Source: JBBQXH01 sp963710975
Lineage (GTDB): Bacteria > Actinomycetota > Thermoleophilia > Gaiellales > Gaiellaceae
DNA: 64,000 nt
Assembly: GCA_963710975.1 (NCBI GenBank)
Contig: CAVQCG010000004.1
Location: 186,001-250,000 of the forward strand
Reading direction: 5' to 3'
A model generated the notes under the pieces. It did no database searches, was not told the DNA's origin, and saw nothing but the letters and a program-made list of their open reading frames with translations. Position numbers and translations under genes: made by a program. Position 1 is the stretch's first letter, and each line of letters opens with the position of its first letter. Positions 33,933 through 43,521 of the stretch are shown here, one piece after another.

Positions 33933-34772
33933 ATGCTCGTCGCGGTCGCCCAGATCGAGCCGAAGCTCGGCGAGCGGGCGCGCAACCGTGAGCTGTGTCT
34001 CGGCCGCCTCGAGGAGGCAGCCGGGTTTGGCTGCTCCCTGGTCGTGCTGCCCGAGTGCGCGAGCTCCGGCTACGTGTTCGAGAGCCCTGAGGAGGCCCTG
34101 CCGCACGCCGAGGAGCTTCCCGGGCCCTTCACGACGGTCCTCGAGGAGGCGTGTGCACGTCATGGGATCCACTGCGTCTCGGGGATGCTCGAGCGCGAGG
34201 GAGACATTCTTCGTAACACGGCCGTCCTGGTCGGCCCGGAGGGGATCATCGGGCGGTACCGGAAGTCGCACCTGCCCTTCCTTGGCGTCGATCGCTTCGT
34301 CCTGCCGGGAGACGAGCTCTCCGTGTTCGACACCCCGCTCGGCCGGATCGGCGTGGAGATCTGCTATGACCTGCGATTTCCGGAGGTGACGCGCGCGCTT
34401 GCGTTGGAGGGCGCCGAGATCGTCGTTCTGCCGACGAACTGGCCCGTCGCCGCGGCCGCCAACGCCGAGCTCCTGACGACGGCCCGCGCGTACGAGAACT
34501 GTGTCCACCTGCTGGTCGCGAACCGGGTTGGACGCGAGCGGACCGCAGAGTTTTGCGGACGCAGCCAGATCGTGGATACCGCCGGCGCGCGGATCGCAGA
34601 GACCGATGCGGTGAGCGAAGTTCTGCTCGTCGCCGAGCTCGACGTCGAGCGTGCCCGCAACAAGTCGATCGTCCCCGCCCCCGGCGAGTACGAGATGCAC
34701 CTGTTCGACCACCGGCGCCCCGAGCTCTACACGGCGCTGGTCGAGGAACGACACCCCGCAAGCGCCATCTAG
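33933..34772 (+). CDS. Carbon-nitrogen hydrolase (nitrilase superfamily amidase)
   Basis: 279 residues with the Glu-Lys-Cys triad: Glu41 (VVLPECASSGY), Lys111 (RYRKSHLP) and Cys144 (EICYDLRFPE), plus a second Glu in ERAELLTTARAYEN-type region. The superfamily hydrolyses amides or carbamoyl compounds such as omega-amides and N-carbamoyl amines. The location in an amine/amide catabolic island suggests such a substrate, which cannot be specified. The next gene follows after 13 bases. Confidence 0.85.
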   Translation: MLVAVAQIEPKLGERARNRELCLGRLEEAAGFGCSLVVLPECASSGYVFESPEEALPHAEELPGPFTTVLEEACARHGIHCVSGMLEREGDILRNTAVLVGPEGIIGRYRKSHLPFLGVDRFVLPGDELSVFDTPLGRIGVEICYDLRFPEVTRALALEGAEIVVLPTNWPVAAAANAELLTTARAYENCVHLLVANRVGRERTAEFCGRSQIVDTAGARIAETDAVSEVLLVAELDVERARNKSIVPAPGEYEMHLFDHRRPELYTALVEERHPASAI

Positions 34773-34785
34773 AGAGGAGCGACGC

Positions 34786-35739
34786 ATGGCAGACGAGTTG
34801 CGCCCCGAGGCCCTGATCGACAAGGACGGGGTCAAGGTCTCGAAGAGCCCCTGGGGGCCCGACGACGAGATCGGTCGACTCAACTGGCTCACGACGGACT
34901 CGGTGAAGACGATCCTGAACGGTCTCGACGGCCGCAAGGTGTTCGACCTGAACGTCGACTACTTCATCGGGATGCCGTCGTGGACGGCCGCGGGGGACCC
35001 GCGCTTCGACATCTGGATGACACACACGCCGCAGGGCTCGATTCACGACAATCTGTCGGGCGTCGGCGCCGCCGTCCACGAGAAGTACAGCTACTGCGGC
35101 GACTCGATGTCGCTCTACACCCACTGCGGCACGCACATCGACACGCTCAACCACCTCGGCCACTGGGGCTGTTTCTGGAACGGCTGGACCGCCGACGAGA
35201 AGCTCGGCTCACGCCACTGGACGGTCGGCGGAACCGACAAGTACCCGCCGATCATGGCTCGCGGTGTGCTCCTCGACGTTGCCGGGATGCATGGCGTGGA
35301 TTGTCTCGACGACGGTCACGCCGTGACGCCGCAGGAGCTCCAGGACTGCGTCAAGAAGCAAGGGGTCGAGCTGCGAAGGGGCGACGTCGTCTGCGTGCGC
35401 ATGGGACGTATGACGAAGTGGCCGGACTTCGACGGCTATCTCATGGCACCGCCGGGCATCAACCTCGACTCGGCCAAGTGGCTCTGCGAGGAGGCAGGTG
35501 CAATGTGCATCGCCGGTGACACCATCGGGCTCGAGGTGATCCCGCACGACGTCCCGAACTCGTTCCTCCCCGTGCACGCCTACATGTTCTCGACTGCAGG
35601 TTCCCAGATCATCGAAGTGGTCTGGATGGAAGAGCTCGCGGCCGAGAAGCAGTACGAGTTCGCGTTCCTCGGCTTCCCCATGAAGATCCGCGGCGCGACC
35701 GGTGCGCCGATGCCGTCGGTCGCGGTTCCGCTGAAGTAG
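34786..35739 (+). CDS. Cyclase-family (kynurenine-formamidase-like) hydrolase
   Basis: 317 residues of the cyclase family. The metal-binding motif HCGTHIDTLNHLGHWG (about residues 112-127) matches HxGTHxDxxxH of bacterial kynurenine formamidases and related amidohydrolases; a further His lies in GLEVIPHDVPNSFLPVHAYM. It is longer than typical KynB (about 210). GAGAGGAG at 34771-34778 gives a ribosome site. It probably forms an operon with the preceding amidase; the substrate is unknown. Confidence 0.82.
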   Translation: MADELRPEALIDKDGVKVSKSPWGPDDEIGRLNWLTTDSVKTILNGLDGRKVFDLNVDYFIGMPSWTAAGDPRFDIWMTHTPQGSIHDNLSGVGAAVHEKYSYCGDSMSLYTHCGTHIDTLNHLGHWGCFWNGWTADEKLGSRHWTVGGTDKYPPIMARGVLLDVAGMHGVDCLDDGHAVTPQELQDCVKKQGVELRRGDVVCVRMGRMTKWPDFDGYLMAPPGINLDSAKWLCEEAGAMCIAGDTIGLEVIPHDVPNSFLPVHAYMFSTAGSQIIEVVWMEELAAEKQYEFAFLGFPMKIRGATGAPMPSVAVPLK

Positions 35740-35773
35740 CTCGTCCCGCTGAGGGGTCGGGACCGCCCGGCCC

Positions 35774-36721
35774 CTACAGCGGTGCCAGCGCGACGTCGGC
35801 GAATGTCTCGGGCTGGGCCCGGTAGCGCTCGTGGACGGCTATCGCGATCGCGAGATCTTGCACCGCGAGGCCGGTCGAGTCGAACACCGTGATGTCGTCG
35901 TCGGATGTGCGGCCCTCCTCGGAGCCGAGAAGAACCCGGCCGAGCTCGGCTACGTGGGTGCGCTCGAGCCGCCCCGCGTCGACGAGCCGGGCGATGTCGC
36001 CGTTGTGGCTCGCCTGAGTCCACTCGTCGCATACGATTCGTGCCCGGAGCAGCTCGTCGACCTCGATCTCGGCCTTGCCCGGCCCGTCCGCGCCCATCAG
36101 GCTCACGTGCTGGCCCGGTCGAAGCATCCCCTCGACGAAGACGGGCTCCCGTCCCGGGGTGACGGTGACGACGACGTCGCAGGCGAGCGCGCCGGCGAGG
36201 TCGTCCGCGACCCCTGGCGCTCCGGGCAGCTGAGACGCGGCTGCCTGCGCCACGCCGGGCGACGCGTCGAAGAGGACGACACCGAAGTCGCGGGCAGCGA
36301 GCGTTCGCGCGACGGCGAGCCCGTTGACGCCGCAGCCGACGACCGCCGCCATGGCAGTACCCGGCCTCGCGAGCGTCTCAGCCGCGAGTACGGCGGCCGC
36401 GCCGGTTCGGAGCGCGGTGACGGCCGACGCATCGAGCAATGCGCGAAGCTCGCCCGTGCGCGCGTCCGAGAGGATGACCACGCCGGTCACGGTCGGAAGC
36501 CCCCGCATCGGGTTCCCCGGAAACGACGTCACCCATTTCAGGACGGCATACCCGGCGCCGGCCGCCGGCATCGCACGGAAGTCGCCGTCGGGAGGTGCGT
36601 CGACGTAGACCTTCGACGGCATCTGCCACGCACCGCGGGCGTGCTCGACGAAGGCAGCGCGAACGGCCTCGACAGCGTCTGCCGGCGACACGGCGGCCAT
36701 CACGTCTGCCGCCGAGAACAC
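35774..36721 (-). CDS. Ornithine cyclodeaminase / mu-crystallin family protein
   Basis: 315 residues. The family core is visible: MPSKVYVDAP, the Lys of VLKWVTSFPGN, LRTGAAAVLAAETLARPG and the NAD-binding VVGCGVNGLAVARTLA, then DSTGLAVQDLAIA at the C-terminus. Members deaminate ornithine to proline or reduce cyclic imines. GTG 36721 lies 8 bases after the formamidase stop, the last gene of a minus-strand operon that starts with the APC permease. Confidence 0.85.
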   Translation of the reverse strand: MFSAADVMAAVSPADAVEAVRAAFVEHARGAWQMPSKVYVDAPPDGDFRAMPAAGAGYAVLKWVTSFPGNPMRGLPTVTGVVILSDARTGELRALLDASAVTALRTGAAAVLAAETLARPGTAMAAVVGCGVNGLAVARTLAARDFGVVLFDASPGVAQAAASQLPGAPGVADDLAGALACDVVVTVTPGREPVFVEGMLRPGQHVSLMGADGPGKAEIEVDELLRARIVCDEWTQASHNGDIARLVDAGRLERTHVAELGRVLLGSEEGRTSDDDITVFDSTGLAVQDLAIAIAVHERYRAQPETFADVALAPL

Positions 36722-36729
36722 GGGGACGG

Positions 36730-37815
36730 TCAGCGCTGCTCCCTGGCCTCGAAGATGTCGAGCGGGAGCGATGCGGTGACGATCGGGTTCGGCACGTCGA
36801 CGATCTCGGCGACGCGCAGATCGACGGTTGCGCTCGCGAGGACGTAGGCCGCCTCACGCGTCAGGCTGCGGGTCGAGACGAGGTAGTCGATCATCTGGAG
36901 CAAGGCGTTTCGCGCGGCGAGCGTCAGATCCATCGGCTCGTTCCCTCCGTCCGCGGCGATCGGCATGCCCATCGTGACGAACGACGGTCGCTCCGGGCGG
37001 CCGGGCGTCTCGGCCGCCGGGAAGCGGGGGAGCCACGCCGGCTGCTTGTGAAGCGCGAACCGCACCGTTGCGGCGCCCGCGACCTCGATCGCCGTCCCGC
37101 ACACCTCGCCGTCGCCCTGCGAGAAGTGCAGATCGCCGATCGAGAAGAGGGCACCCGCGACGTGTACGGGGAAGAGGACGCGGCTTCCCGCGACGAGCTG
37201 CCGGACGTCCACGTTACCGCCGGTCTCTCGCGGCGGGATCGTTCTCAGGCCCGTGGCCGCGCTCTGGGGCACGGCGCGCTCGGGCAAGTCGTCGGCCACG
37301 GGCCCACCACGGGCCTTCAACTCGTCCTCGCGCCGGCGCATTGCGTCCATCAGCTCGTGGGACGGCGCGACTCCGATCACTCCCGGGAACGGGCCGCCGG
37401 GGATCGCGATGCCCGGCAACTCCTTGGCGCGCGCCTTGCCACCCATGATCTCCCACACGACGAGGTACGGATCGGGGAACTCGTCGGCCAGGAACCCGAA
37501 GCCCGGGATGACCGCCGTTACGCCGACGTCGGCGGTCTCGAAGCTCACGAGCTCGACTTCGAGCAGGTCGCCGGGCACGGCACCCTCGATCGCGAGCGGT
37601 CCGGTCAGCGGGTGTCCGAGACCGAGATCCAGCCCGCGGATGTCGGCCGAGACCGACCCGCGGTGGAGCTGCCCGTCGAGCCCGTCTCTCGTCTCCAGCG
37701 TGATCTCGTCCCCCGGCGAAAGAGTGGCGAGGGGATGGAGATCGGGGTGCCAGCGGTTGTGCCCGGTCTCGGGCTCCGCGGCGAGCGGCCGGGCCGTGTC
37801 GACGGCGATCCGCAC
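36730..37815 (-). CDS. Acetamidase/formamidase family protein
   Basis: 361 residues of the FmdA/AmdA family: NRWHPDLHPLATLSPGDEI at the N-terminus, GHPLTGPLAIEGAVPGDLLE, and GDLHFSQGDGEVCGTAIEV with the conserved His and Glu. The family hydrolyses formamide and short amides to ammonia. It sits between a small ORF and the ornithine cyclodeaminase-like gene in one operon. Confidence 0.87.
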   Translation of the reverse strand: MRIAVDTARPLAAEPETGHNRWHPDLHPLATLSPGDEITLETRDGLDGQLHRGSVSADIRGLDLGLGHPLTGPLAIEGAVPGDLLEVELVSFETADVGVTAVIPGFGFLADEFPDPYLVVWEIMGGKARAKELPGIAIPGGPFPGVIGVAPSHELMDAMRRREDELKARGGPVADDLPERAVPQSAATGLRTIPPRETGGNVDVRQLVAGSRVLFPVHVAGALFSIGDLHFSQGDGEVCGTAIEVAGAATVRFALHKQPAWLPRFPAAETPGRPERPSFVTMGMPIAADGGNEPMDLTLAARNALLQMIDYLVSTRSLTREAAYVLASATVDLRVAEIVDVPNPIVTASLPLDIFEAREQR

Positions 37816-37871
37816 GTCTGCATCCTCTCAGACGCGCTCCGCCGACGCGTTGCGACCGGCCCGCGGTGTCT

Positions 37872-38099
37872 TCACGGCAGCCTGACCCGGTCGACATGGG
37901 CGACCCTGCGTCTGGTGTGCCCATTCGTCCCCCAGACCGAGTTCCTGAGCCACGCCGCGGACTCCAGGCTGACCGACCACTCGAGTGACGGGTGGGATTC
38001 GCTCCGTTGGATCGTGTCCATCGGCTCTCCGGCGAGCTCGCGGCCCTCCAGATACCGCCGCGGAACCGGCACCGTGCTCCTCGCTCCTCCACCACGCAT
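37872..38099 (-). CDS. 75-residue hypothetical protein in the catabolic operon
   Basis: The only candidate gene in the 347-base gap between the formamidase and decarboxylase genes. ATG 38099 is preceded by AAGGGAGGAAT, a strong ribosome site although spaced only three bases. The product is basic at both ends with a Trp/Glu-rich middle (ESHPSLEWSVSLESAAWL). No family recognised and no helix or signal. The strand and ribosome site argue for a gene; low complexity of evidence keeps confidence down. Confidence 0.4.
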   Translation of the reverse strand: MRGGGARSTVPVPRRYLEGRELAGEPMDTIQRSESHPSLEWSVSLESAAWLRNSVWGTNGHTRRRVAHVDRVRLP

Positions 38100-38162
38100 G
38101 ATTCCTCCCTTGACCTCGAGCTGTGTGCTGGTCCGAGGATCCGGGGCGCGGCTTGCAACTGA

Positions 38163-39635
38163 CTAACGCGATGCTTGCACGACGAGGAGTGTTTCGAGCG
38201 TCCGGTCGGATGCACCGGCGATCCGGGTTCCCCGGCGTGCCTCCGAACGCAGCGCGGCCAGGAGGTCGCGCTGGACGACTTCCCCGGGAGCGAGAGCCGG
38301 GATTCCGGGCGGATAGGGCGCGACGATCTCGGCGGCGACCCGGCCGACCGCACGTGAGGCCGAAACTCGCTCGTGGGCTGCGAAGAACGCCTGGCGCGGC
38401 GTCATCGCGGATTCAGGCGTCACACGCCAGGCCGCAGTCGCCGTGGGAGGCCGAGTGGCCGTTCCTGCACGCCGGCGAAGGGAGCGCTTGAGCGAGCCGA
38501 TCAACCGGCGAACGGAGCGTGTTCCGTCGCCGATCGTCAGGATGGGAACGAGGGTCGTTCGGTCAGCCATCTCCAGGATCACGCCCTCGTCGCGGAGGTC
38601 GCGCTCGACGTCCAGACCGTCCGCGCCAGCGTCCGTGAGCTCCACGACGAGCTTCAGCGGATCGTACGACGCCACCGATGGATGGGCGAGCGCGGTCTCG
38701 CCGATGCAACGGGCTCCCTCGAAGCCGTCGATCTCGCGGCGAAACCACTCGGCGAGTGCCCAGGTTCGCCAGAGGAGGCGGCGCCCGTCACGTTCCATCA
38801 GGGCTCTGGCGCGGTCCAGGCTTGCATAGATGGCAGCCGACGGACTCGTGGTCAGCAGCGCGTCGAATGCGGCACCCAGGCGTTCCAGGTCGATCCGCCC
38901 CGAATCGGATGCGAGCAGGAGCGCACCCTGGGAGAACGCCGTGAGCGTCTTGTGGACGCTGGTGACGACCACGTCGGCGCCGCGTGCCAGCGCGCACGCC
39001 GGGAGCTTGGGGTGGAAACCGAAGTGCGCGCCCCATGCCTGGTCACAGACGAGCGGGAGGCGCCGTTCGTGCGTTGCCGCTGCGATCTCCTCGAGGTCTG
39101 AGCCGAGCCCGAGATACGACGGCTCGACGAGAACGACCGCGCGAGCGTCGGGTGTGCCCTCCAGGGCCTCCACTACCCGCCGCGCCGGGATCGACAGCGC
39201 CAGGCCCGTCTCGCGATCGACGTCCGGGACGACCCAGACCGGCTCGAGCCCGGACAACACGAGGCCCGCGTAGACGGACTTGTGTGACGTGCGCGCCACG
39301 ACGATGCGGTCGCCGGGCGCTCCGAGGGCAATCGCAACTGCCTGGTTGGGATGCGTCGACCCGCTGACCGAGAATCGCGCCCAGCTACCGCCCCAGGCCT
39401 CGGCGGCGAGCGCCTCGGCTCGCCCGAGAAGGTTCTGCGAGCCGGTGAGGAAGTCGACACCCCAGCCGTAGGGGGCATCCTGCAGAAGGAGGGGGTCGTC
39501 GCCGACGAGCGCCGGGTTGCGCTTGTGGCCCGGGGTGGCAAAGTGCGCGGATCCGGCTGCGAGGAATGCATCGGTCGCGTCGGCGAGGGGTGTCTCGACG
39601 GCGTCCGTGTGGTGGGTGAGGGCGATCGCCATCAT
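38163..39635 (-). CDS. Orn/Lys/Arg-type amino acid decarboxylase (fold type I PLP)
   Basis: About 490 residues. N-terminal FATPGHKRNPALVGDD, GSTHPNQAVAIALGAPGD, an Asp/His pair in CDQAWGAHFGFHP and the PLP-binding Lys in SVHKTLTAFSQGAL identify the Orn/Lys/Arg decarboxylase major domain; the C-terminal domain (PYPPGIPALAPGE) is also present. Which amino acid is used cannot be read. It has its own ribosome site (CAGGAGGAC) and tandem ATGs at 39635 and 39632, but no stop separates it from the upstream permease, so it could also be made as the C-terminus of a fusion. Confidence 0.87.
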   Translation of the reverse strand: MMAIALTHHTDAVETPLADATDAFLAAGSAHFATPGHKRNPALVGDDPLLLQDAPYGWGVDFLTGSQNLLGRAEALAAEAWGGSWARFSVSGSTHPNQAVAIALGAPGDRIVVARTSHKSVYAGLVLSGLEPVWVVPDVDRETGLALSIPARRVVEALEGTPDARAVVLVEPSYLGLGSDLEEIAAATHERRLPLVCDQAWGAHFGFHPKLPACALARGADVVVTSVHKTLTAFSQGALLLASDSGRIDLERLGAAFDALLTTSPSAAIYASLDRARALMERDGRRLLWRTWALAEWFRREIDGFEGARCIGETALAHPSVASYDPLKLVVELTDAGADGLDVERDLRDEGVILEMADRTTLVPILTIGDGTRSVRRLIGSLKRSLRRRAGTATRPPTATAAWRVTPESAMTPRQAFFAAHERVSASRAVGRVAAEIVAPYPPGIPALAPGEVVQRDLLAALRSEARRGTRIAGASDRTLETLLVVQASR

Positions 39636-41162
39636 GTCCTCCTGACCTTGCTGGGGCTTGCGAAGCGGTCGGTCCAGTTGGCTGGCCGAGTGCCCGTGCC
39701 GCCGCCCGGTAGCGAAGAACGCGAACCCTGCGACGGCGAGAAGCGCGAGGGGCACGATCTGCGTGAGCTCGAACTCGAGGCGCCGTCCCTCGAACCCGCT
39801 GGGCAGTCCGCCGCTGCCGAGCCCGGGCCAGACGACGGCGACGAGGGCCAGGGCGACCCAGAGAGTCGCCAGCGTGCTGCAAACCCAGGCGCCTGCCGGG
39901 CCGCCGGGAACCCGGAACGGGCGGTGAACGTCGGGCCGCAGCCGCCGGAGTTGCACGAGCGACGGGAAGACCGCGAGGTTCCCGATCGCGATGAGCGCGA
40001 TGGAGAGCGACAGCACGGCGGCGAAGTACTTCTGTGCGTCGCCGCGGGAGACCACGAAGGCGACGATCGTCACGGTCGACGCGACGGCGCCCGAAAGGAG
40101 GCAGATCCGGACAGGCGTGCCGGTCCTGTGCGAGACCCGTCCAAGGCTCCGAGGGCCGGCACCGTCCAGGCAGGCGACCGCGAGCCCGCGGCTTGCCCCC
40201 ATGATCCACGTCAGTCCGTTGGCCAACACCACCCAGACGAACCCGACCGCCGCGATCCCCCCGAGGGCGCTGCCGGCGCCGGTGAGCGTGACGGCACCCT
40301 CGGGGGAAACGCTGCCTCCATAGACCGTGAAGACGGCCTTCATCGCGTCGATGAACCCGCGCAGGCTCGTGATCTCGTCGGTGGGTAGGACGAGCAGGAT
40401 CGAGAGGATCGGGATGCAGTAGAGAGCGACCGTCCAGATCCCGGCCCTGGCGATCGCGGCGGGGACGTCACGTTGCGGGTCACGCATCTCCCCGGCCGCA
40501 TTCGACGGAATCTCGAAGCCGACGAGGTTGTAGACGAGGACCGGAGCAACGACGAAGAAGACGCCCCAGGTCGGCGAGAAGTCCGAGAGACCGAAGCCGT
40601 GGATTCCGTTCTTGGCCGCGTAGATCGCCACCGAGACCGTGAAGAAGGTGAGGAGCACGACCTGGGCAATCGCTCCACTGGCCGGGACACGCTTCCCGAT
40701 CCGGAGGGGTGCGCCGGCAACGGCGATCGCGAGCCAGACGAACGCGAGCGCGAATGCGTACCGCCAGACTCCGTGGAGCGGCGCAAAGAACTCGCCAACG
40801 ACCGTGACGGCGGTGATCGCGAGCGAGCCACCGAGCCAGACGGGAGCCTCGACCCAGTAGAAGAACGCGGTGAGCGACCCGGTGAGACGGCCGAACGCCT
40901 CACGCGTCCAGACGTACGGCCCGCCTTCGTCGGGGAAGGCCGCGCCGAGCTCCGAGATCGCGAGCGCCGCCGGCAAGAAAAAGGCAAGTGCGGCGATCGC
41001 CAGCCACGTGAACGCCTGCGCTCCACCGATCGCCACCGCTCCGAGCGTGTCGAGCACGACGATGGCCGCGACGAGCATGAGCACGGTGTCGAGCCGTCCG
41101 AGCTCGCGGCGCAGAGCCCCACGTCCATCGTCGTTCCCTCGCGCCGGCCCCAGGTTGCCCAC
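39636..41162 (-). CDS. APC-family amino acid permease, in frame with the decarboxylase
   Basis: About 509 residues with twelve or so membrane helices. Typical APC segments are DTLGAVAIGGAQAFTWLAIA, EGGPYVWTREAFGRLTGS, FEIPSNAAGEMRDPQRDVP and VWVVLANGLTWIMGASRGLA. It probably imports the amino acid or exchanges it with the amine made by the decarboxylase encoded next. The frame continues without a stop through a short polar linker (ending KPQQGQED) into the decarboxylase. GTG 41162 is the start. Confidence 0.87.
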
Positions 41163-41221
41163 GCGATGAGACTCGGACGGTAGGCTAACGGCCTCCTTAC
41201 GGCCGACTTACGCGTGTTGTG

Positions 41222-41599
41222 TCAGTTCTCGCTGGCGAGGCCGAGCCCGTACGTGTTCCCGTCCGGATCCTGGAAGGCGGCCCACCAGCGACCCCAGGGC
41301 GCTAGCTCGGGCTCGGTCGTGAACACCACGCCCTTCGACGAGAGCTCGTCGAACGTCGCCTGCATGTCGTCGCAGTGGAAGAGGACGTTCGAGAACGTCC
41401 CGACCCGATCCTGCTGCCCCTCAGGGGTGAACAGCACGAGGAGTGTGTCGTCGCCCGGGATCCGCACTTCGATCCAGCGCGAGTCGGCGTCCATGGGTTG
41501 GTCGGACACGAGCTCGCAGCCGAGGGTCTCGGTGAAGAAGTCGAGAGCCCGCTGCTGGTCGGACACGTAGATTCCAACCGATCGGACGTTCGTCAGCAT
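41222..41599 (-). CDS. VOC (glyoxalase-fold) protein
   Basis: 125 residues in two beta-alpha-beta-beta-beta units: VRSVGIYVSDQQRALDFFTE and NVLFHCDDMQATFDELSSKG, with a metal-site Glu in WWAAFQDPDGNTYGL region replaced or shifted. The VOC superfamily includes lyases, dioxygenases and resistance proteins, so the reaction is open. It overlaps the end of the copper amine oxidase gene by seven bases and may be co-expressed with it. Confidence 0.8.
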   Translation of the reverse strand: MLTNVRSVGIYVSDQQRALDFFTETLGCELVSDQPMDADSRWIEVRIPGDDTLLVLFTPEGQQDRVGTFSNVLFHCDDMQATFDELSSKGVVFTTEPELAPWGRWWAAFQDPDGNTYGLGLASEN

Positions 41600-43498
41600 C
41601 GTTCTCCTTCGGTGTGGCAGTGAGAGGGTGGGGGAGGGACGTCGAGCGCGGGGCTTCGATCGAAGAATCCGAGCGGTTTCAGCATGAAGCCGTAGCGCTC
41701 GACGGGCATGACTGGCCAGTCTTCGGGACGGGGGACGTGGTGGCTACCGAACACGTACCAGAGGACGACGTCGGTGTTCTCGAGCGCGCGGTCTGCGGCC
41801 GTCCATTCCGGGAGCCCGGCTCCGCCGGGGTGCTGGAAGGGGTAGTCGCCTGCGGGATAGCGCTCTGATCGTTCGTACGGCGTCACCCACAGGTGGCGGG
41901 TCATGAAGGCGGCGCGGCGCAGGATGCTCGAATCGGGGTGCGCGAAGGGCAGGACGTTCGAGCCGGGAATCAGCTTGTAGGCGACCGGCCGCCCGAGGGC
42001 GTTGGTGACCGACGGATTGGCGACCTTCCAGTATCGCCCGGAGAGGGGGTCGACGAGCTGCTGCGCCTCGCTCTCGATCGTCAAGGGAGTCTCGATCTGC
42101 TCGAACGCGTTTCCGTACGGGTTCTCCGGGCCCTTCGAGAGCGGCTCCGTGTGCACCTCGTAGACCGTGTTGCCCTCTCCGTCCACGTCCATGTCGAGCC
42201 GCATGCAGAAGAAGTGCTGGTGAACCATGGCGTTCACGCCCGGGGATACGACCGTCCCGCACCTCGGCTCCTCGCCGGGGAGCAGCGCTGCGGTGAGGAC
42301 GATCCCGGTCAGCTTCGTCTCGAACTCGATGGTTCCGTCCTGGTAGAGGTACCAGTAGAACGCGTACTCGTAGTTGTCGACGGTGACGATCGAGGAGATG
42401 ACGAGCCGTCGGGACCGCCTCACCTCGGTCTTGCCGGTGAGCGCGTCGACGTGCTTCCAGAGCAGGCCGTCGTCCTCCTCGTGCAGGCAGATCGCGTTGG
42501 GGAGCGTGACGACCTCGCCCCTCGGGTCGACGAGATCCACGTCGAGGTAGCGAATCTCGCCGAGGCAGTCGCACCCGAGCTCCAGCGAGTTTGTCAGGAG
42601 CCCGAGGCCGATCTCGCCGATGTCGAACGCATTCTTGCGGTAGCCCGCGGAGCCGGGGTCTCCGTACGGGATGACGAGCTCGGCGCAGGACGCTCGGTAG
42701 CAGATCGGGCGGACCCGGCCACCGTCGTCGTAGCCGATCTCGTGCAGGACGAGGCCCTCTCTCTGGTTGAAGCCGATGCGCAGACTCCACTTCTGCCAGC
42801 GAAGCTGCCAGCCGTCGATCTCGAAGCTCGGGCCTTCGGGCTGGGCGATCTCGAGCGGGCGCAGGTCGTCGCGCATCGCGCCCACCGCGTCAACGGTGTA
42901 GTTTCCGGGCGCCTGCGGGATGGGTGCCTCGCCGTCGTCCTCGATCCTGATCACCTTCATCGTCTGCAGGTCGAGGACGGCATGCAGCCCCCTGATCGGG
43001 ATGGGCGTACGGATTGTCGTCCCGGTGATGGCGGATCCAGACGGGCGTCCAGGCGAGCCGGAGGTGACGCTCCTCCTCCGGTGCAAGGTCCCCGAACGGC
43101 CAGAGCTCGACGTGGAGGAGATCGAGATTCTCGACCCCGCGTGCGGCGAGAGCAGCCCGAAAGGCTGGGTCGGCCTTGACGGCCGCGATGCCCTCCTCCA
43201 CCTCGGAGAGGATCACCGGCGGCTGCGCTCCCGGTACCGCCCGCCGGTTGCGCACCGTCCCCGAGGTCAACGAGAGCACCGCCTCGTGCACCTGACCGGC
43301 GGCCGGGTCGTAGGTGACGGCGAGCGCCTCGCGCTCCGGTGGCCTCTGCGGGTGGAACGCGAGCACGGCCGCTTTCGGCGGCTCGTCGAGCGTGACGCTC
43401 ACGATCCGATGCGTGTCAACCAGCTCGCAATCGGTGCGAAGCAGCTCGACGGCGGCCCGAAGCTCGTCGGCGCTCAACGGGTCGAGAGGATGTGTCAT
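41593..43498 (-). CDS. Copper amine oxidase, one frameshift
   Basis: Oxidises primary amines to aldehydes, ammonia and hydrogen peroxide using a self-made topaquinone. The cofactor Tyr is in VDNYEYAFYW (NYEY); copper ligands are HQH in MVHQHFFCMRLD and a His in SHHVPRPEDWPVMP. The N-terminal part (about 165 residues) and the rest are in different frames; removing one base from the GGG at 42998-43000 joins AHPIRGLHAVLD. The full product is about 635 residues. I start at ATG 43498, seven bases behind a -10 box, not the ATG at 43510 inside that box. Confidence 0.88.
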
Positions 43499-43505
43499 GT
43501 CGAGG

Positions 43506-43515
43506 AGCATAGGAT
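43506..43515. promoter_or_regulatory. Overlapping divergent -10 boxes of the amine oxidase and amidohydrolase genes
   Basis: On the minus strand TATGCT (43506-43511) stands seven bases before the oxidase ATG at 43498. On the plus strand TAGGAT (43510-43515) stands six bases before the amidohydrolase GTG at 43522. Both genes lack a ribosome site and would be leaderless. The boxes share two bases, so both promoters could hardly be occupied at once. Confidence 0.55.
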
Positions 43516-43521
43516 CTCAGC

